Numbered from the stretch's first letter, positions 16,353-26,675 are shown. The stretch is 64,000 nt of DNA from Bog-756 sp963845485 (GCA_963845485.1 CAWJSI010000007.1:53291-117290), one strand, 5' to 3'. Notes: generated by a model from the sequence alone, not told the origin. Numbers and translations are program-made.

Positions 16353-17162
16353 GTGGCCACCCTGTCCGAGCTGCTGAGCGACGTCGACGACGAGTACGAG
16401 GACTGCCGCCGTCTCGTCGATCGGCTCCCCGCCGACGCCCCCGAGTGGGACCGCCCCACCCCGGCTGCGGGTTGGGCCGTGCGTGACCAGATCAGCCACC
16501 TGGCCTTCTTCGACGATGCCGGGCGGCGGGCCATGGTGGAGCCCGAGGCCTTCGCCCGGTCGGCCACCGAGGCCATGGCCGCCGGCGGGGACCCGATGCT
16601 GGCCCATCTTCTCTGTGGCCGGGCCATGGACGGCGACGGGCTCTTGTCCTGGTGGGGTGAGGCCCACCACCAGATGATGGCGGCCTTCGCCGACGCCGAC
16701 CCGAGTGCCCGCCTGCCCTGGTACGGGCCGCCGATGGGGATGCTCTCGTTCCTCTCGGCCCGGCTCATGGAGACCTGGGCCCACGGCACCGACGTGGCCG
16801 ATGCCCTCGGCGTGGTGCGCCAGCCCACCGACCGCCTCCGCCACATCGCCCACCTGGGCGTGCGGACCCGGCCCTTCTCCTATCTGGTCCGGGAGCGCGA
16901 GGTGCCGGCGGGCCGGATCGATGTGGTCCTGGCTTCGCCGTCCGGGGAGGAGTGGGAGTTCGTGGTCGGCTCGTCGGAGGACAGCACCCCGGTGGCCACC
17001 GTCACCGGTCCCGCCCTCGACTTCTGTCTGGTGGTGACCCAACGCCGCCACGTCGCCGACACGTCCCTCATGGTGCGAGGTGACCTCGCCGCTGACTGGC
17101 TCTCGGTGGCCCAGGCCTTCGCCGGACCTCCGGGCCCAGGCAGGCCCGGTCAGGTGGGCTAG
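16353..17162 (+). CDS. Mycothiol-dependent maleylpyruvate isomerase-like protein (TIGR03084 type)
   Basis: The protein has 269 residues. It begins MATLSELLSDVDDEYEDCRR and has the DinB/MDMPI four-helix bundle: PTPAAGWAVRDQISHLAFFD contains the first metal-ligand His (SHLAFFD), and RLMETWAHGTDVADALGV contains the second (WAHGTDV). The C-terminal 90 residues form a separate small domain as in MDMPI proteins. Related enzymes are zinc-dependent thiol transferases or isomerases using mycothiol in actinobacteria. The substrate here is unknown. The GTG start is placed by the TAGCGT box. Confidence 0.82.
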   Translation: MATLSELLSDVDDEYEDCRRLVDRLPADAPEWDRPTPAAGWAVRDQISHLAFFDDAGRRAMVEPEAFARSATEAMAAGGDPMLAHLLCGRAMDGDGLLSWWGEAHHQMMAAFADADPSARLPWYGPPMGMLSFLSARLMETWAHGTDVADALGVVRQPTDRLRHIAHLGVRTRPFSYLVREREVPAGRIDVVLASPSGEEWEFVVGSSEDSTPVATVTGPALDFCLVVTQRRHVADTSLMVRGDLAADWLSVAQAFAGPPGPGRPGQVG

Positions 17163-17224
17163 TGCCCGCAGGGTCGAGATGGTCGTCGTGGACCAGGCGA
17201 CCCCATCTCGAGTCAGCGGGCACT
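17161..17224. repeat. 64-base nested inverted repeat
   Basis: AGTGCCCGC (17161-17169) is the reverse complement of GCGGGCACT (17216-17224). Within it, CGAGATGG (17175-17182) pairs with CCATCTCG (17203-17210), and GGTCG with CGACC nearer the centre. It starts at the stop codon of the TIGR03084 gene and ends 50 bases before the Nudix promoter. It may be a terminator, a structured RNA or a small palindromic element. Confidence 0.6.
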
Positions 17225-17273
17225 CGCCGGTTCGCCAGGCCGTAGGACGGCGGCACCACGCTGTCGGGCCCAC

Positions 17274-17279
17274 TACGTT
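17274..17279 (+). promoter_or_regulatory. TACGTT -10 box, leaderless start at 17286
   Basis: TACGTT lies 6 bases before GTG 17286 with no ribosome binding site. Confidence 0.45.
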
Positions 17280-17285
17280 GTCGAG

Positions 17286-17762
17286 GTGATCTCCCCCTAC
17301 GTCCGGGACCTCCGGGAGAAGGTGGGCCATGACCTCCTCCTGCTCCCCTCGACGGCGGTTCTGCCCCGGGACGACGATGGCCGGATCCTCCTCGTCCGGT
17401 TGCTCGACACGGGGAACTGGGCCACCATCGGGGGCGCGGTCGAGCCGGACGAGAGCCCACGAGAGGGTGCGGTGCGTGAGGCGGAAGAGGAGGCCGGGGT
17501 CACCGTGGCGCTGGGGGATGTGCTCGGTGTGCTCGGAGGGCCCGAGTACCGCGTGACCTATCCGAACGGTGACCGGTCGGCCTACGTGGTGACGGTTTTC
17601 GATGCCACGGTGATCAGCGGGACGCCCCGACCGGACGGAGACGAGACCTCCGACGTGGGCTGGTTCAGGTCAGACGAACTACCCCTCGACGAGTGTGGTC
17701 GGCTCACCAAAGCCCTCTTCCGAGACCTCGGGCTACTGCCTTTCGAAGGGAGTGATCAGTGA
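17286..17762 (+). CDS. Nudix hydrolase
   Basis: The protein has 158 residues. The Nudix box is complete: G-AVEPDESPREGAVREAEEEAGV, that is GX5EX7REXXEEXGV, at about residues 55-78, preceded by the typical GNWATIGGAVE strand. It hydrolyses a nucleoside-diphosphate-linked compound with Mg2+; the preferred substrate cannot be told from the motif. The beta strands around the box (AVLPRDDDGRILLVRLLDTG, then YRVTYPNGDRSAYVVTVFDA) complete a single Nudix fold with no added domain. The gene stands alone behind its own promoter. Confidence 0.9.
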   Translation: MISPYVRDLREKVGHDLLLLPSTAVLPRDDDGRILLVRLLDTGNWATIGGAVEPDESPREGAVREAEEEAGVTVALGDVLGVLGGPEYRVTYPNGDRSAYVVTVFDATVISGTPRPDGDETSDVGWFRSDELPLDECGRLTKALFRDLGLLPFEGSDQ

Positions 17763-17847
17763 CGGTTGGCGTTGACCCTCGTCACACCGGCCATAGCTTC
17801 TGACCATGGGAGCAGTTCAGCGGTAGCGGGTCTCACGGTCGGGCCGG

Positions 17848-18045
17848 ATGTCGTTGCCGGCTACCGTTCGCCATCGGTGGCAGCTCGACACTGGGGGTCC
17901 GGTGGACGTCATCGACTTGGGTTTCGGCGTGCGCACCGTGCCGGCCGGAAACGCAAAGCTGGTCCTCGGGGATCTCTTCAGCCGCCAGGATCACGCAACA
18001 TTCGTCTCGTCGTTAGCCGACGACCCCGATCTCGCTACCACGTGA
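17848..18045 (+). CDS. Possible small protein, 65 aa
   Basis: This is the only candidate in a gene-poor stretch (17763-18195). From VDVIDLGFGVRTVPAGNAKL onward the reading has G/C at most third positions and looks protein-like; the first 18 residues do not. GTG 17902 might be the true start, giving 47 residues, with a GACACT element upstream resembling other -10 boxes in this window, though 9 bases away. I recognise no family. It could also be a gene remnant. Confidence 0.3.
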   Translation: MSLPATVRHRWQLDTGGPVDVIDLGFGVRTVPAGNAKLVLGDLFSRQDHATFVSSLADDPDLATT

Positions 18046-18174
18046 ACGGAATCGCCCGTGGGAATCTCCCGCGTTGTCAGGGGTGATCGACGGGCTCTGT
18101 ACCAATGTCATCGACTGATCGGCGGGGCTCTGGCGGTGCTGTGCTCAGTTGAGGGCCGCGGTGCGAAATTCCTG

Positions 18175-18194
18175 CGGTCGGGTCAACCCGACCG
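18175..18194 (-). terminator. Hairpin at the 3' end of the threonine aldolase gene
   Basis: CGGTCGGGT (18175-18183) and ACCCGACCG (18186-18194) form a perfect 9-bp inverted repeat with two central bases, immediately beyond the stop at 18196. On the minus strand the sequence continues into CAGGAATTT, only a weak T tract. Confidence 0.6.
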
Positions 18195-18195
18195 A

Positions 18196-19242
18196 TCAGC
18201 CCAGCTCGCCCATGACCTCGGCCAGGAGCTCGATGAAGGCATCGACGTCCTCCTCGGTGGTATCGAACGACGCCATCCACCGCACCAGGCCTTCGGCCAC
18301 GTCGGATTCGTAGAAGGGATACTCGGGCTGCAGGGCCTCGGTCACGGCCGGAGGTAGGAAGGCGAACACCCCGTTGGCTTCGACGGGGAAGGCCACGCGC
18401 ACCCCGGGGACGGCGGACGCCCCCTCGGCCAGGCGGCGGGCCATGGCGTTGGCATGCTCGGCGTTGCGCAGCCACAAGTCACCGGCGAGCAGGGCGTTGA
18501 ACTGGGCGGCGACGAAGCGGAGCTTGGAGGCGAGTTGCATGGCCTGTTTCCGGATGAAGCGCAGGCCCTCGGCCTCGGCGGGCAGGAAGGAGACGACGGC
18601 CTCGGCCCCCATGGCCCCGTTCTTCGTCCCGCCGTAGGAGAGGACGTCGACCCCGGCCGATGAGCCGAAGGCCCCCAGGCCCACCCCGAGGGAGGCACAG
18701 GCGTTGGACAGGCGGGCCCCGTCGAGGTGGAGGAACATGTCCCGTCCGTGGGCCCACTCGGCCAGGGCGACGACCTCGTCGACCGAGTAGCAGGTCCCGA
18801 GCTCGGTGGACTGGGTGATCGACACCACCCGGGGCTGGGCGTGGTGCTCGTCGCCCACGCCCCATACGGCCCCGTCGGCCAGCTCGGGGGTCAGCTTCCC
18901 GTCCGGAGTGGCCACGACCAGCAGTTTGGAGCCGAGGAACCGCTCGGGGGCACCGCACTCGTCCACGTTGATATGGGCGGTGTCGGCACAGATCACCGCC
19001 TCGTAGGGGCGCAGCAGGGACTGGAGGCCGATGACGTTGGCCCCGGTCCCGTTGAAGGCCAAGAAGACCTCGGCGTCGTCGCCGAAGTGCCGTTTGAACA
19101 GGGCCTCGGTCTCCTGGGTCACCTCGTCTGCACCGTAGGAGGGGGCGTGGTCGCCGTTGGCCGCCACGACCGCGGCCATCACGTCGGGGTGCACCCCGGC
19201 CCAGTTGTCGCTGGCGAAGGTTCGTCCTTGGGGGTTCACCAT
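18196..19242 (-). CDS. ltaE: Low-specificity threonine aldolase (PLP enzyme)
   Basis: The protein has 348 residues. FASDNWAGVHPDVMAAVVAA is the family start (SDN...HP), YGADEVTQETEALFKRHFG follows, and LSYGGTKNGAMGAEAVV contains the PLP-binding Lys in the SxGxTKN motif; HLDGARLSNA supplies the Asp that pairs with the PLP ring nitrogen. It cleaves threonine or allo-threonine to glycine and acetaldehyde. The ATG at 19242 lies five bases after the stop of the EttA-like gene, so the two are probably one transcript. Confidence 0.9.
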   Translation of the reverse strand: MVNPQGRTFASDNWAGVHPDVMAAVVAANGDHAPSYGADEVTQETEALFKRHFGDDAEVFLAFNGTGANVIGLQSLLRPYEAVICADTAHINVDECGAPERFLGSKLLVVATPDGKLTPELADGAVWGVGDEHHAQPRVVSITQSTELGTCYSVDEVVALAEWAHGRDMFLHLDGARLSNACASLGVGLGAFGSSAGVDVLSYGGTKNGAMGAEAVVSFLPAEAEGLRFIRKQAMQLASKLRFVAAQFNALLAGDLWLRNAEHANAMARRLAEGASAVPGVRVAFPVEANGVFAFLPPAVTEALQPEYPFYESDVAEGLVRWMASFDTTEEDVDAFIELLAEVMGELG

Positions 19243-19247
19243 CGGCG

Positions 19248-20926
<1,679 letters not shown>

Positions 20927-20933
20927 GGCGTCC

Positions 20934-20939
20934 AGTGTG
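20934..20939 (-). promoter_or_regulatory. CACACT -10-like box, leaderless start of ettA
   Basis: On the minus strand CACACT is followed by 7 bases and the ATG at 20926. The same CACACT precedes the starts at 45217 and 47212 by 6 bases, so it may be a recurring promoter variant. Confidence 0.4.
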
Positions 20940-21033
20940 GCCCAGCCCGGAGGGTCCCGGCACCACCGGGGCCCATTGAGCCCCCACGGGTCGGACCGGG
21001 CCGGCCCGATCCGAGGCCCTCGGAGTCCGCCTG

Positions 21034-21039
21034 TAGCGT
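21034..21039 (+). promoter_or_regulatory. TAGCGT -10 box, leaderless start at 21047
   Basis: TAGCGT lies 7 bases before ATG 21047. The in-frame GTG at 21038 overlaps the box. Confidence 0.5.
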
Positions 21040-21046
21040 GAGGGCG

Positions 21047-22084
21047 ATGACCGAAGGGGCGGCTGACGCAGCGGAACGGGACGCCGAACGACCTCCGGAT
21101 CCCGGGGCACCGGGCCCGGACGACGGGGTATCGGCGGTGGCACCGGACCGGGCCGGGGCAGTGCGGACCACCCGGAGGGCGAGCATCTACAGCCAGCTGC
21201 AGCGGATGGTGGTGGCCATCCGCGCCGGTGACGACGCCCAGGTGGAGAGCGTCATCCTCTCGCTGAGCCAGCGCAACCGACTCCTGGCCCCGCTCACCTT
21301 GGTCATCGGGGCGTTCGCCATGCTGTTCCAGGGGGTGAAGCTCCTCTTCACCAACTGGCGTCTCACCCTCATCCAGGTCCTGCCGGCCATGTTGATCTGG
21401 GTCGCCATGCTGGATCTGAAGCTCCATCTGCTCCGGGGCAAGAGCCTGCGCGTCATCGAGGGGCCCATCCTGATCCCGATCATCCTGGCCATCGCCGCCA
21501 TCACCGCCGCGGCCTACTTCCTCAATGCCGTGTTCGCCTTCTCCGTGGCCGACCCGCTCCATCCCGAGATCCGCCCGGCCTTCGCCCGGGCCCGCCGTCA
21601 CCGGCAGACCGTCCTCGGTTGGGGGTTCGTGATCGGCCTCGGACTGGGGTTCGCCACCATGGTGACCGCCCGGTGGGGCCGGTTCTGGTTCGCCCTGATC
21701 CTGAGCATCGTGGTGGCCGTGATGATGATCACCTACGTGGCCGTGCCGGCCCGGATCATCGGGGTCAAGTCCGACCGGTCCCGACGGGACAAGCTGACGG
21801 CCACGGCCATCGGCGGGGCGCTCGGGGCCGTGGTGTGCTCGCCGCCCTACCTGCTGGGGCGGGTCGGGATCATCCTGCTCGGCATCCGGCCCTTCTTCGT
21901 GGTCGGGGTGATCCTGCTGGTCATCGCCGTGCCGCTCCAGACCGGCGCGGTGACCGCCACCAAGGCCGTCAAGTTCAGCGCCAAGTTGGTCACCGGGCAG
22001 TCCGTCGCCGTGGAGGAGGCCCGGATACCCTCCGAGGATCCGACGGTGGCGACTCCGGGCACCACCCCAGTGGTCGACGGCTGA
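21047..22084 (+). CDS. Multi-pass membrane protein of unknown function
   Basis: The protein has 345 residues. The first 75 residues are cytoplasmic, acidic and Pro-rich. About seven hydrophobic segments follow, among them LTLVIGAFAMLFQGVKLLF, LTLIQVLPAMLIWVAML, ILIPIILAIAAITAAAYFL, TVLGWGFVIGLGLGFATMV and FFVVGVILLVIAVPLQTGAV. No transport or catalytic motif is recognisable. It is divergent from ettA, with a shared 120-base promoter region, and is not obviously linked to the Tad operon that begins 355 bases later. Confidence 0.72.
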   Translation: MTEGAADAAERDAERPPDPGAPGPDDGVSAVAPDRAGAVRTTRRASIYSQLQRMVVAIRAGDDAQVESVILSLSQRNRLLAPLTLVIGAFAMLFQGVKLLFTNWRLTLIQVLPAMLIWVAMLDLKLHLLRGKSLRVIEGPILIPIILAIAAITAAAYFLNAVFAFSVADPLHPEIRPAFARARRHRQTVLGWGFVIGLGLGFATMVTARWGRFWFALILSIVVAVMMITYVAVPARIIGVKSDRSRRDKLTATAIGGALGAVVCSPPYLLGRVGIILLGIRPFFVVGVILLVIAVPLQTGAVTATKAVKFSAKLVTGQSVAVEEARIPSEDPTVATPGTTPVVDG

Positions 22085-22439
22085 ATCCTGGCACCGGGTC
22101 CGGGCTCGACGAGCCAGACGCCGGTGTTCTCGTTCCCGGCGTTCACCTTTGAGCTGTAGGCACGGTGGTCCGACGGTGGGTGAGGGAGCACCACCCAGGC
22201 AGACGATGTCGAGGACTGGCATGACCGGCTGACGTCGGCTCCGGGGGCGTGCAAGGTCCGCGCCCAGGCAACGGGCAAGGTCGCGCGCCGATCATGGCCA
22301 GGTGCGTGACCCCACTCCACCCCGGAATCGCCGAGACGCCGGCCGTTGTCAAGGGACCCAGGACCCGTGTGCCACTGGTTGCAACCAGCCTGCAATCATC
22401 GTTGCCGACGTCGGCGTCCGCCCATACGGTGCTCTCCCC
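22085..22439. other. Intergenic region upstream of the Tad operon
   Basis: No convincing gene is present in these 355 bases. A perfect 14-bp palindrome at 22375-22388 lies 51 bases before the probable start of the first Tad-locus gene. No clear -35/-10 pair was found, although a TTGTCA stands at 22346-22351. Confidence 0.5.
22375..22388. promoter_or_regulatory. Palindrome CTGGTTGCAACCAG (possible operator)
   Basis: This perfect 14-bp palindrome is the only clear symmetric element in the region before the ten-gene Tad operon. An operator for a dimeric repressor is inferred from symmetry and position only. Confidence 0.4.
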
Positions 22440-23480
22440 ATGGTGCAGGGAACCCCTTCACGCCGATCGGTGCGACGGCGTTCGGCCCTGCGGACCGGCT
22501 GGCTGACAGCGATGGGAACTGTCGTTGGTCGATCCGGACGGCCAACCAGAGTCCGGTGTCCGCCTCTGCTGTTGATGTTGGCGTCGGGCGTGACCGGACT
22601 GGTGACCGTCGTCCTCGTCGTGTCCCCGGCCAGCGCAGCCACCACGGGTTCCTCTGACGGCAACGGGACCGTCACGGTAGGGGTGGGCGACGGAGGATCG
22701 GTGCCTGGAAGCCCCGGGACCACGTCCGGCGGGGGGAGTGGGTCCAGCGGGACCGGAGGGTGGTCGTGTACCTCCACGTCACTGGTACTCAACGATGAGG
22801 GTGGGTTTGCACCGGGAGGTCCGACGCCGGGTGGGTGGTACTCGGTGACCTGTATCGATGCCGTCTCAGGAGCCAGTACGACCCAGACCGAGTGGATCGC
22901 CGACCAGGCTCCGGTGGGCGTTCCCGTGGTTGATCCTCGGGCCGTGGCCCTCCAGGCCGAGCGCTCGCTCACCCTTCCCTCCCCGACGCTTCACTTCAAC
23001 CCGACGGCGTTCTCGGTGGTGAATCTGCCCACCTGGTTATGGATCGATCCATCGCTGTGGCACACGTATTCGGTGACGGCAACGGTGGGAACCGTGAGCG
23101 CCACTGCGGTGGCCCAGCCCACCTCGGTCACCTGGTCGATGGGCGATGGTGGCCTGGTGAGCTGCAACGGTCCCGGGCAGGCCTTCGTCGTCTCCCGCCC
23201 CGCACAGTCACAGGACACCGACTGCCAGTACTCGTATCGCCACTCGTCTGCGGGTCAGCCGACGGGCACCGGTGGTCCCGATACCGCCGCCTACCCCGTC
23301 CGCGCCACGATCTCCTGGTCGGTGTCGTGGAGCGCCGTGGGGACCGGTGGTCAGGGCATGTTGCCGCCACTCGATACCTCGGCTGCCACGTCGGTTCGGG
23401 TGGTGCAGGTCGAGAGCGTGGCCATCGCCCCAGGCTCCGAATCTTCGGACGTCATCGGGGCTCGTAGAGGTACGTCGTGA
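22440..23480 (+). CDS. Secreted protein heading the Tad operon
   Basis: The protein has 346 residues from ATG 22440; an ATG at 22512 would also give a good signal peptide. An arginine-rich stretch is followed by LLLMLASGVTGLVTVVLVVS and a PASA cleavage site. The mature part begins with a Gly/Ser/Thr-rich linker, then a beta-rich domain containing WSCTSTSLVLNDEGG, LPTWLWIDPSLWHTYSVTAT and VSCNGPGQAFVVSRPAQ with several cysteines. The LPTWLWID segment is familiar from uncharacterised secreted proteins encoded with actinobacterial Tad loci. It overlaps the CpaB-like gene by 4 bases. A role at the cell surface or in pilus export is inferred from context. Confidence 0.7.
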   Translation: MVQGTPSRRSVRRRSALRTGWLTAMGTVVGRSGRPTRVRCPPLLLMLASGVTGLVTVVLVVSPASAATTGSSDGNGTVTVGVGDGGSVPGSPGTTSGGGSGSSGTGGWSCTSTSLVLNDEGGFAPGGPTPGGWYSVTCIDAVSGASTTQTEWIADQAPVGVPVVDPRAVALQAERSLTLPSPTLHFNPTAFSVVNLPTWLWIDPSLWHTYSVTATVGTVSATAVAQPTSVTWSMGDGGLVSCNGPGQAFVVSRPAQSQDTDCQYSYRHSSAGQPTGTGGPDTAAYPVRATISWSVSWSAVGTGGQGMLPPLDTSAATSVRVVQVESVAIAPGSESSDVIGARRGTS

Positions 23481-24267
23481 CCACCTTGCTCGACCGTGTG
23501 TCGACCGCCGGCCGGCGGGCCGAAACGAGAAGCGAGTTCCGACTGCCGGCCGTGGCCCGGGGCCGGAGGCCGCTAGTGGCCGTGGCATCGACGGCGCTCG
23601 TGCTGGCCAGCGTGGCCATCTTCGCCAGTCTCTACTCGTCGGCCGATCACCAGGTGCCCGTGTTGGTCGTCACCACGACGATCCACCAGGGTCAGCGCAT
23701 CATCGGGAGCGATCTCGGCACCGTCGACGTCGCCGCCTCGGGTGGGCTGTCGGTGGTCCCGGTGGCCGATGCAACCGAACTGTCCGGGACGTGGGCGGCT
23801 TCCACCATTCCGGCCGGCTCCCTGATCAACCGAAGCGATGTCACGACATCCCGGCCACTGGCCGTCGGCACCGGGGTCGTCGGGCTCGCCTTGAAAGACG
23901 GCCAACTGCCTGCCGGCGGGGTTGAACCCGGCGATCGGGTCATGATCGTGGTGACTCCGGCGACGGGCTCCGTCCCTGTCGAGGGAACGACCGACGGATC
24001 TGATTCGACACGAGCCCGGGTTCGAGCTCGAGTGACGGCGCCCTCGTCTCCGAGGCCACCGTGTATCAGGCCACGGTGCCAGCTTCCTCGTCGGCTTCTG
24101 GTGCCGTCGAGCTGGTCTCGGTGGTCGTGCCGTCAAACGTGGCGGCCGACGTGGCGTCAGCGTCTGCCTCGTCACAGGTGAGTCTGGTGCTGCTGCCGAG
24201 CGAGGCCCCGGCCTCCTCGACGAACTCGGATCCTGGCGCCACGGGCGCGGCGAAAGGTTCGTCGTGA
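23477..24267 (+). CDS. CpaB/RcpC-like SAF-domain pilus protein, frameshifted
   Basis: One membrane helix (VAVASTALVLASVAIFASLY) precedes a SAF domain: VPVLVVTTTIHQGQRIIGSD, then TWAASTIPAGSLINRSDV, and later LKDGQLPAGGVEPGDRVMIV. CpaB-like proteins sit in the periplasm/wall and help assemble Flp pili. The frame breaks at about 24010-24020. Adding one base, for instance a fourth G at 24018-24020, joins it to the C-terminal frame (LVSEATVYQATVPASSSASG) that ends at TGA 24267. That TGA overlaps the next start by 4 bases as elsewhere in the operon, so the second frame is the true end. The intact length would be about 263 residues. Confidence 0.75.
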
Positions 24268-25223
24268 CGGTGACCACTGTCGTCTCGCTGAAGGGGGCTC
24301 CGGGGGTTACGACGTTGGCCTGTCTCATCGGCGCCACGTGGCCCGGTCACCGCCCAGTGGCGGTGGTGGAGGCTGATGCCTTTGGCGGTGATTTGGCCGC
24401 CCGGTTCCGCCTCCCCGTCGGCCGTGGTTGGACCAGCTATGCCAACGCATGTCGGCGTTCGGACGGCCCTGTCTCCCTCGAACCCCACCTGCAGGCACTC
24501 CCTGGCGGTCTCGATGTGCTCATCGCAGCCCGAGAGGGCCACGGGATGGGGACCGATCATCTTGTCGAACGTGTGCTGTCGAGCAGTACTGCTTCGGAGG
24601 CCACGCCGAGGGACCTCGTGGTCGACGGAGGCAGACTTCCGCTCGATCCTGCCGGTGGTGACTCAGCGGCCTGGCTCGACCACTCCGACCTGGTACTGCT
24701 CGTGGTCCGACGTGACGCGGCGTCGATCCTCAAGGTTCGGGATCGAGGACACGTACTGCACGCACGTTGTGGTGATCGGCTCCGGCTGGTCGTCGTCGGT
24801 GATGGCCGGCACGGTAACGCCGCCATCGAGAGGTTCACCGGGTTCTCGGTCATCGGTGACATACCCTTCGACCCGAAGGCCGCACGGGTGGCATCCGGTG
24901 AGGTGGGAAGCACCCGACATCTGTCCCGGTCTTTGCTCCTCGTCTCGGCCCGGCGCTTGACCGATGCCCTGGCCGGAACCGACCCGGGGATCGAAGGGCC
25001 GGCTCCAGCCGAGACGGAGGCCGTCAGGCGCCCACCCTCGGCTGCAGCCACAAGGGTGGTTCATCAGGTTCGCCGATTCGCCCACCGGCGACCGAGGAAC
25101 TCCGGACCTGCCTCCCCGCCCGCGGTCAGACTCGAACCCCGCCGCGGGCCCCCGCCTGCCCCGTTGTCCGCGGCGAATTCGCTACCACTCGCGGATGAGG
25201 ACCACCACGAGGCCGTCCTGTGA
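24264..25223 (+). CDS. CpaE/TadZ-like ATPase-fold protein
   Basis: The protein has 319 residues. It begins MTVTTVVSLKGAPGVTTLAC, which aligns with the MinD/ParA Walker A but has V where the P-loop Lys (GKT) should be, so ATP hydrolysis is doubtful. VAVVEADAFGGDLAARF matches the Walker A' D-x-GGD, and DLVVDGG the Walker B region. TadZ/CpaE proteins place the Tad machinery at the pole and often have degenerate sites. The last 80 residues are Pro/Arg-rich and disordered. The gene overlaps its neighbours by 4 bases on both sides. Confidence 0.75.
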   Translation: MTVTTVVSLKGAPGVTTLACLIGATWPGHRPVAVVEADAFGGDLAARFRLPVGRGWTSYANACRRSDGPVSLEPHLQALPGGLDVLIAAREGHGMGTDHLVERVLSSSTASEATPRDLVVDGGRLPLDPAGGDSAAWLDHSDLVLLVVRRDAASILKVRDRGHVLHARCGDRLRLVVVGDGRHGNAAIERFTGFSVIGDIPFDPKAARVASGEVGSTRHLSRSLLLVSARRLTDALAGTDPGIEGPAPAETEAVRRPPSAAATRVVHQVRRFAHRRPRNSGPASPPAVRLEPRRGPPPAPLSAANSLPLADEDHHEAVL

Positions 25224-26653
25224 GCCGGTCGCTGGCCGTCGAGCTTCGGGAGTTGGTGGCCGAGGACCTGGCCGGTCCCGGGGGAGCCGGACTGGCGGGT
25301 GACCATCGTCGAGAGTTCGCCCGCCAGCGGATATTCGTGCACCTCGACCTCCTTGCCCAAGAGGAGGCTCGGTGGTCGGGGCGACCAGAAGACGGCCAGT
25401 CGTCAGCGGCGGGCGGGAACTACGAAGACCGGGCCCAGCAGCAAACATCGCGTGTGCTCCCGGCTGATCCCATGGAGGAGCGAGTGCTGGCTCAGGCCGT
25501 GCTTGACGCCCTCTTCGGCATGGCTGGCCTGCAGGGCCTCATCGACGACCCGGAGATCGAGAATATCGACATCAACGGCTGCGACCGAGTCTGGGTGACC
25601 TTCGCCGATGGATCGAAGCGGCTGATGCCTCCAATCGCCGACACCGACGAAGAGGTCATCGAGATGGTCAGAGGGGCAGCCAGTCGGTTCGGCCTCGCCG
25701 AGCGTCGTTTCGATCTGGCGCGACCCGAGGTCGACCTGCGGCTACCCGATGGGAGCCGGCTCTCGGCCCTGATGGCCGTCTCGGCCCGACCGGCCGTTTC
25801 CATCCGACGCCACCGATTCTCGACCCTGTCGTTGGCTGACCTGGTTGGTCTCGGCACTGTCAGCGAAGGCGTGTGCTCGTTTCTTGCGGCGGCAGTGCGG
25901 GCCCGAAAGAACATCGTGGTCTCCGGGGCCATGAACTCGGGAAAGACCACGTTGCTCCGGGCCCTGGCCGCCGAGATCCCTCCTCGTGAGCGTCTGGTGA
26001 CGATCGAGCAAGCGCTGGAGCTCGGCCTCGACAACGACGACTCCCGACATCCTGACATGGTGGCGCTGGAGGCCAGGCCGGGCAATGTCGAAGGGGAGGG
26101 CCAGGTTTCGGTCTCCGATCTGGTCCGACGGGCACTGAGGATGAATGCCGACCGAGTGATCGTGGGGGAGGTGCTGGGCGACGAAGTACTTCCCATGCTG
26201 AACGCCATGAGCCAGGGCCGCTCCGGCTCGATGTGTACCATCCACGCCGACTCCTCCGCCGGTGTGTTCCGGAGGATCGCCTCCTATGCCGTGCAGGCCC
26301 CCGAACGACTTCCACTGGAGTCGAGCAGTCTCCTCATCGCCGGAGCCATCCACTTCGTCGTTCATCTCGACAGCGAGGCCCACGACCACGAATGGGCGTC
26401 TGATGCCCCATTCGATCCCGGGTCTCCGACCGGCGGCTTCTTCCCGGCCGTTCTGTCGCGTCGGCGTTTCGTCTCGTCCATCCGGGAAGTGGTGGACGCC
26501 GAGGGAACTCAGGTCGTGTCCAACGAGGTCTACCGACCCGGTCCAGACCGCAGGGCCGAGCCGTCGTCGCCACTACGCCAGGAGACGGTGGAGGAGTTGC
26601 GCCCATTCGGATACGAGGCGTCAAGGTCTGGCGTCTACGGGTACGCCGAGTGA
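25220..26653 (+). CDS. cpaF: CpaF/TadA-type secretion ATPase
   Basis: The protein has 477 residues. The N-terminal domain includes ENIDINGCDRVWV, the CpaF signature before the catalytic core. Walker A is SGAMNSGKTTLLRA, the Asp box is ERLVTIEQALELG, and VIVGEVLGDEVLPMLNAMSQ plus GSMCTIHADSS are the Walker B and His-box regions of type II/IV secretion ATPases. It powers Flp pilus assembly with TadB and TadC. The GTG start overlaps the CpaE-like stop (GTGA). In the His-box TIHADS, the usual T-x-H is present. Confidence 0.93.
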   Translation: MSRSLAVELRELVAEDLAGPGGAGLAGDHRREFARQRIFVHLDLLAQEEARWSGRPEDGQSSAAGGNYEDRAQQQTSRVLPADPMEERVLAQAVLDALFGMAGLQGLIDDPEIENIDINGCDRVWVTFADGSKRLMPPIADTDEEVIEMVRGAASRFGLAERRFDLARPEVDLRLPDGSRLSALMAVSARPAVSIRRHRFSTLSLADLVGLGTVSEGVCSFLAAAVRARKNIVVSGAMNSGKTTLLRALAAEIPPRERLVTIEQALELGLDNDDSRHPDMVALEARPGNVEGEGQVSVSDLVRRALRMNADRVIVGEVLGDEVLPMLNAMSQGRSGSMCTIHADSSAGVFRRIASYAVQAPERLPLESSSLLIAGAIHFVVHLDSEAHDHEWASDAPFDPGSPTGGFFPAVLSRRRFVSSIREVVDAEGTQVVSNEVYRPGPDRRAEPSSPLRQETVEELRPFGYEASRSGVYGYAE

Positions 26654-26675
26654 CCCGTCGCTGGCGCCGTTGGCC

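Noticed and set aside
17763..18195. A full-length gene between the Nudix and threonine aldolase genes
   Set aside because: No frame reads well over the whole stretch. Only a short piece near 17902-18045 looks protein-like and is listed at low confidence.
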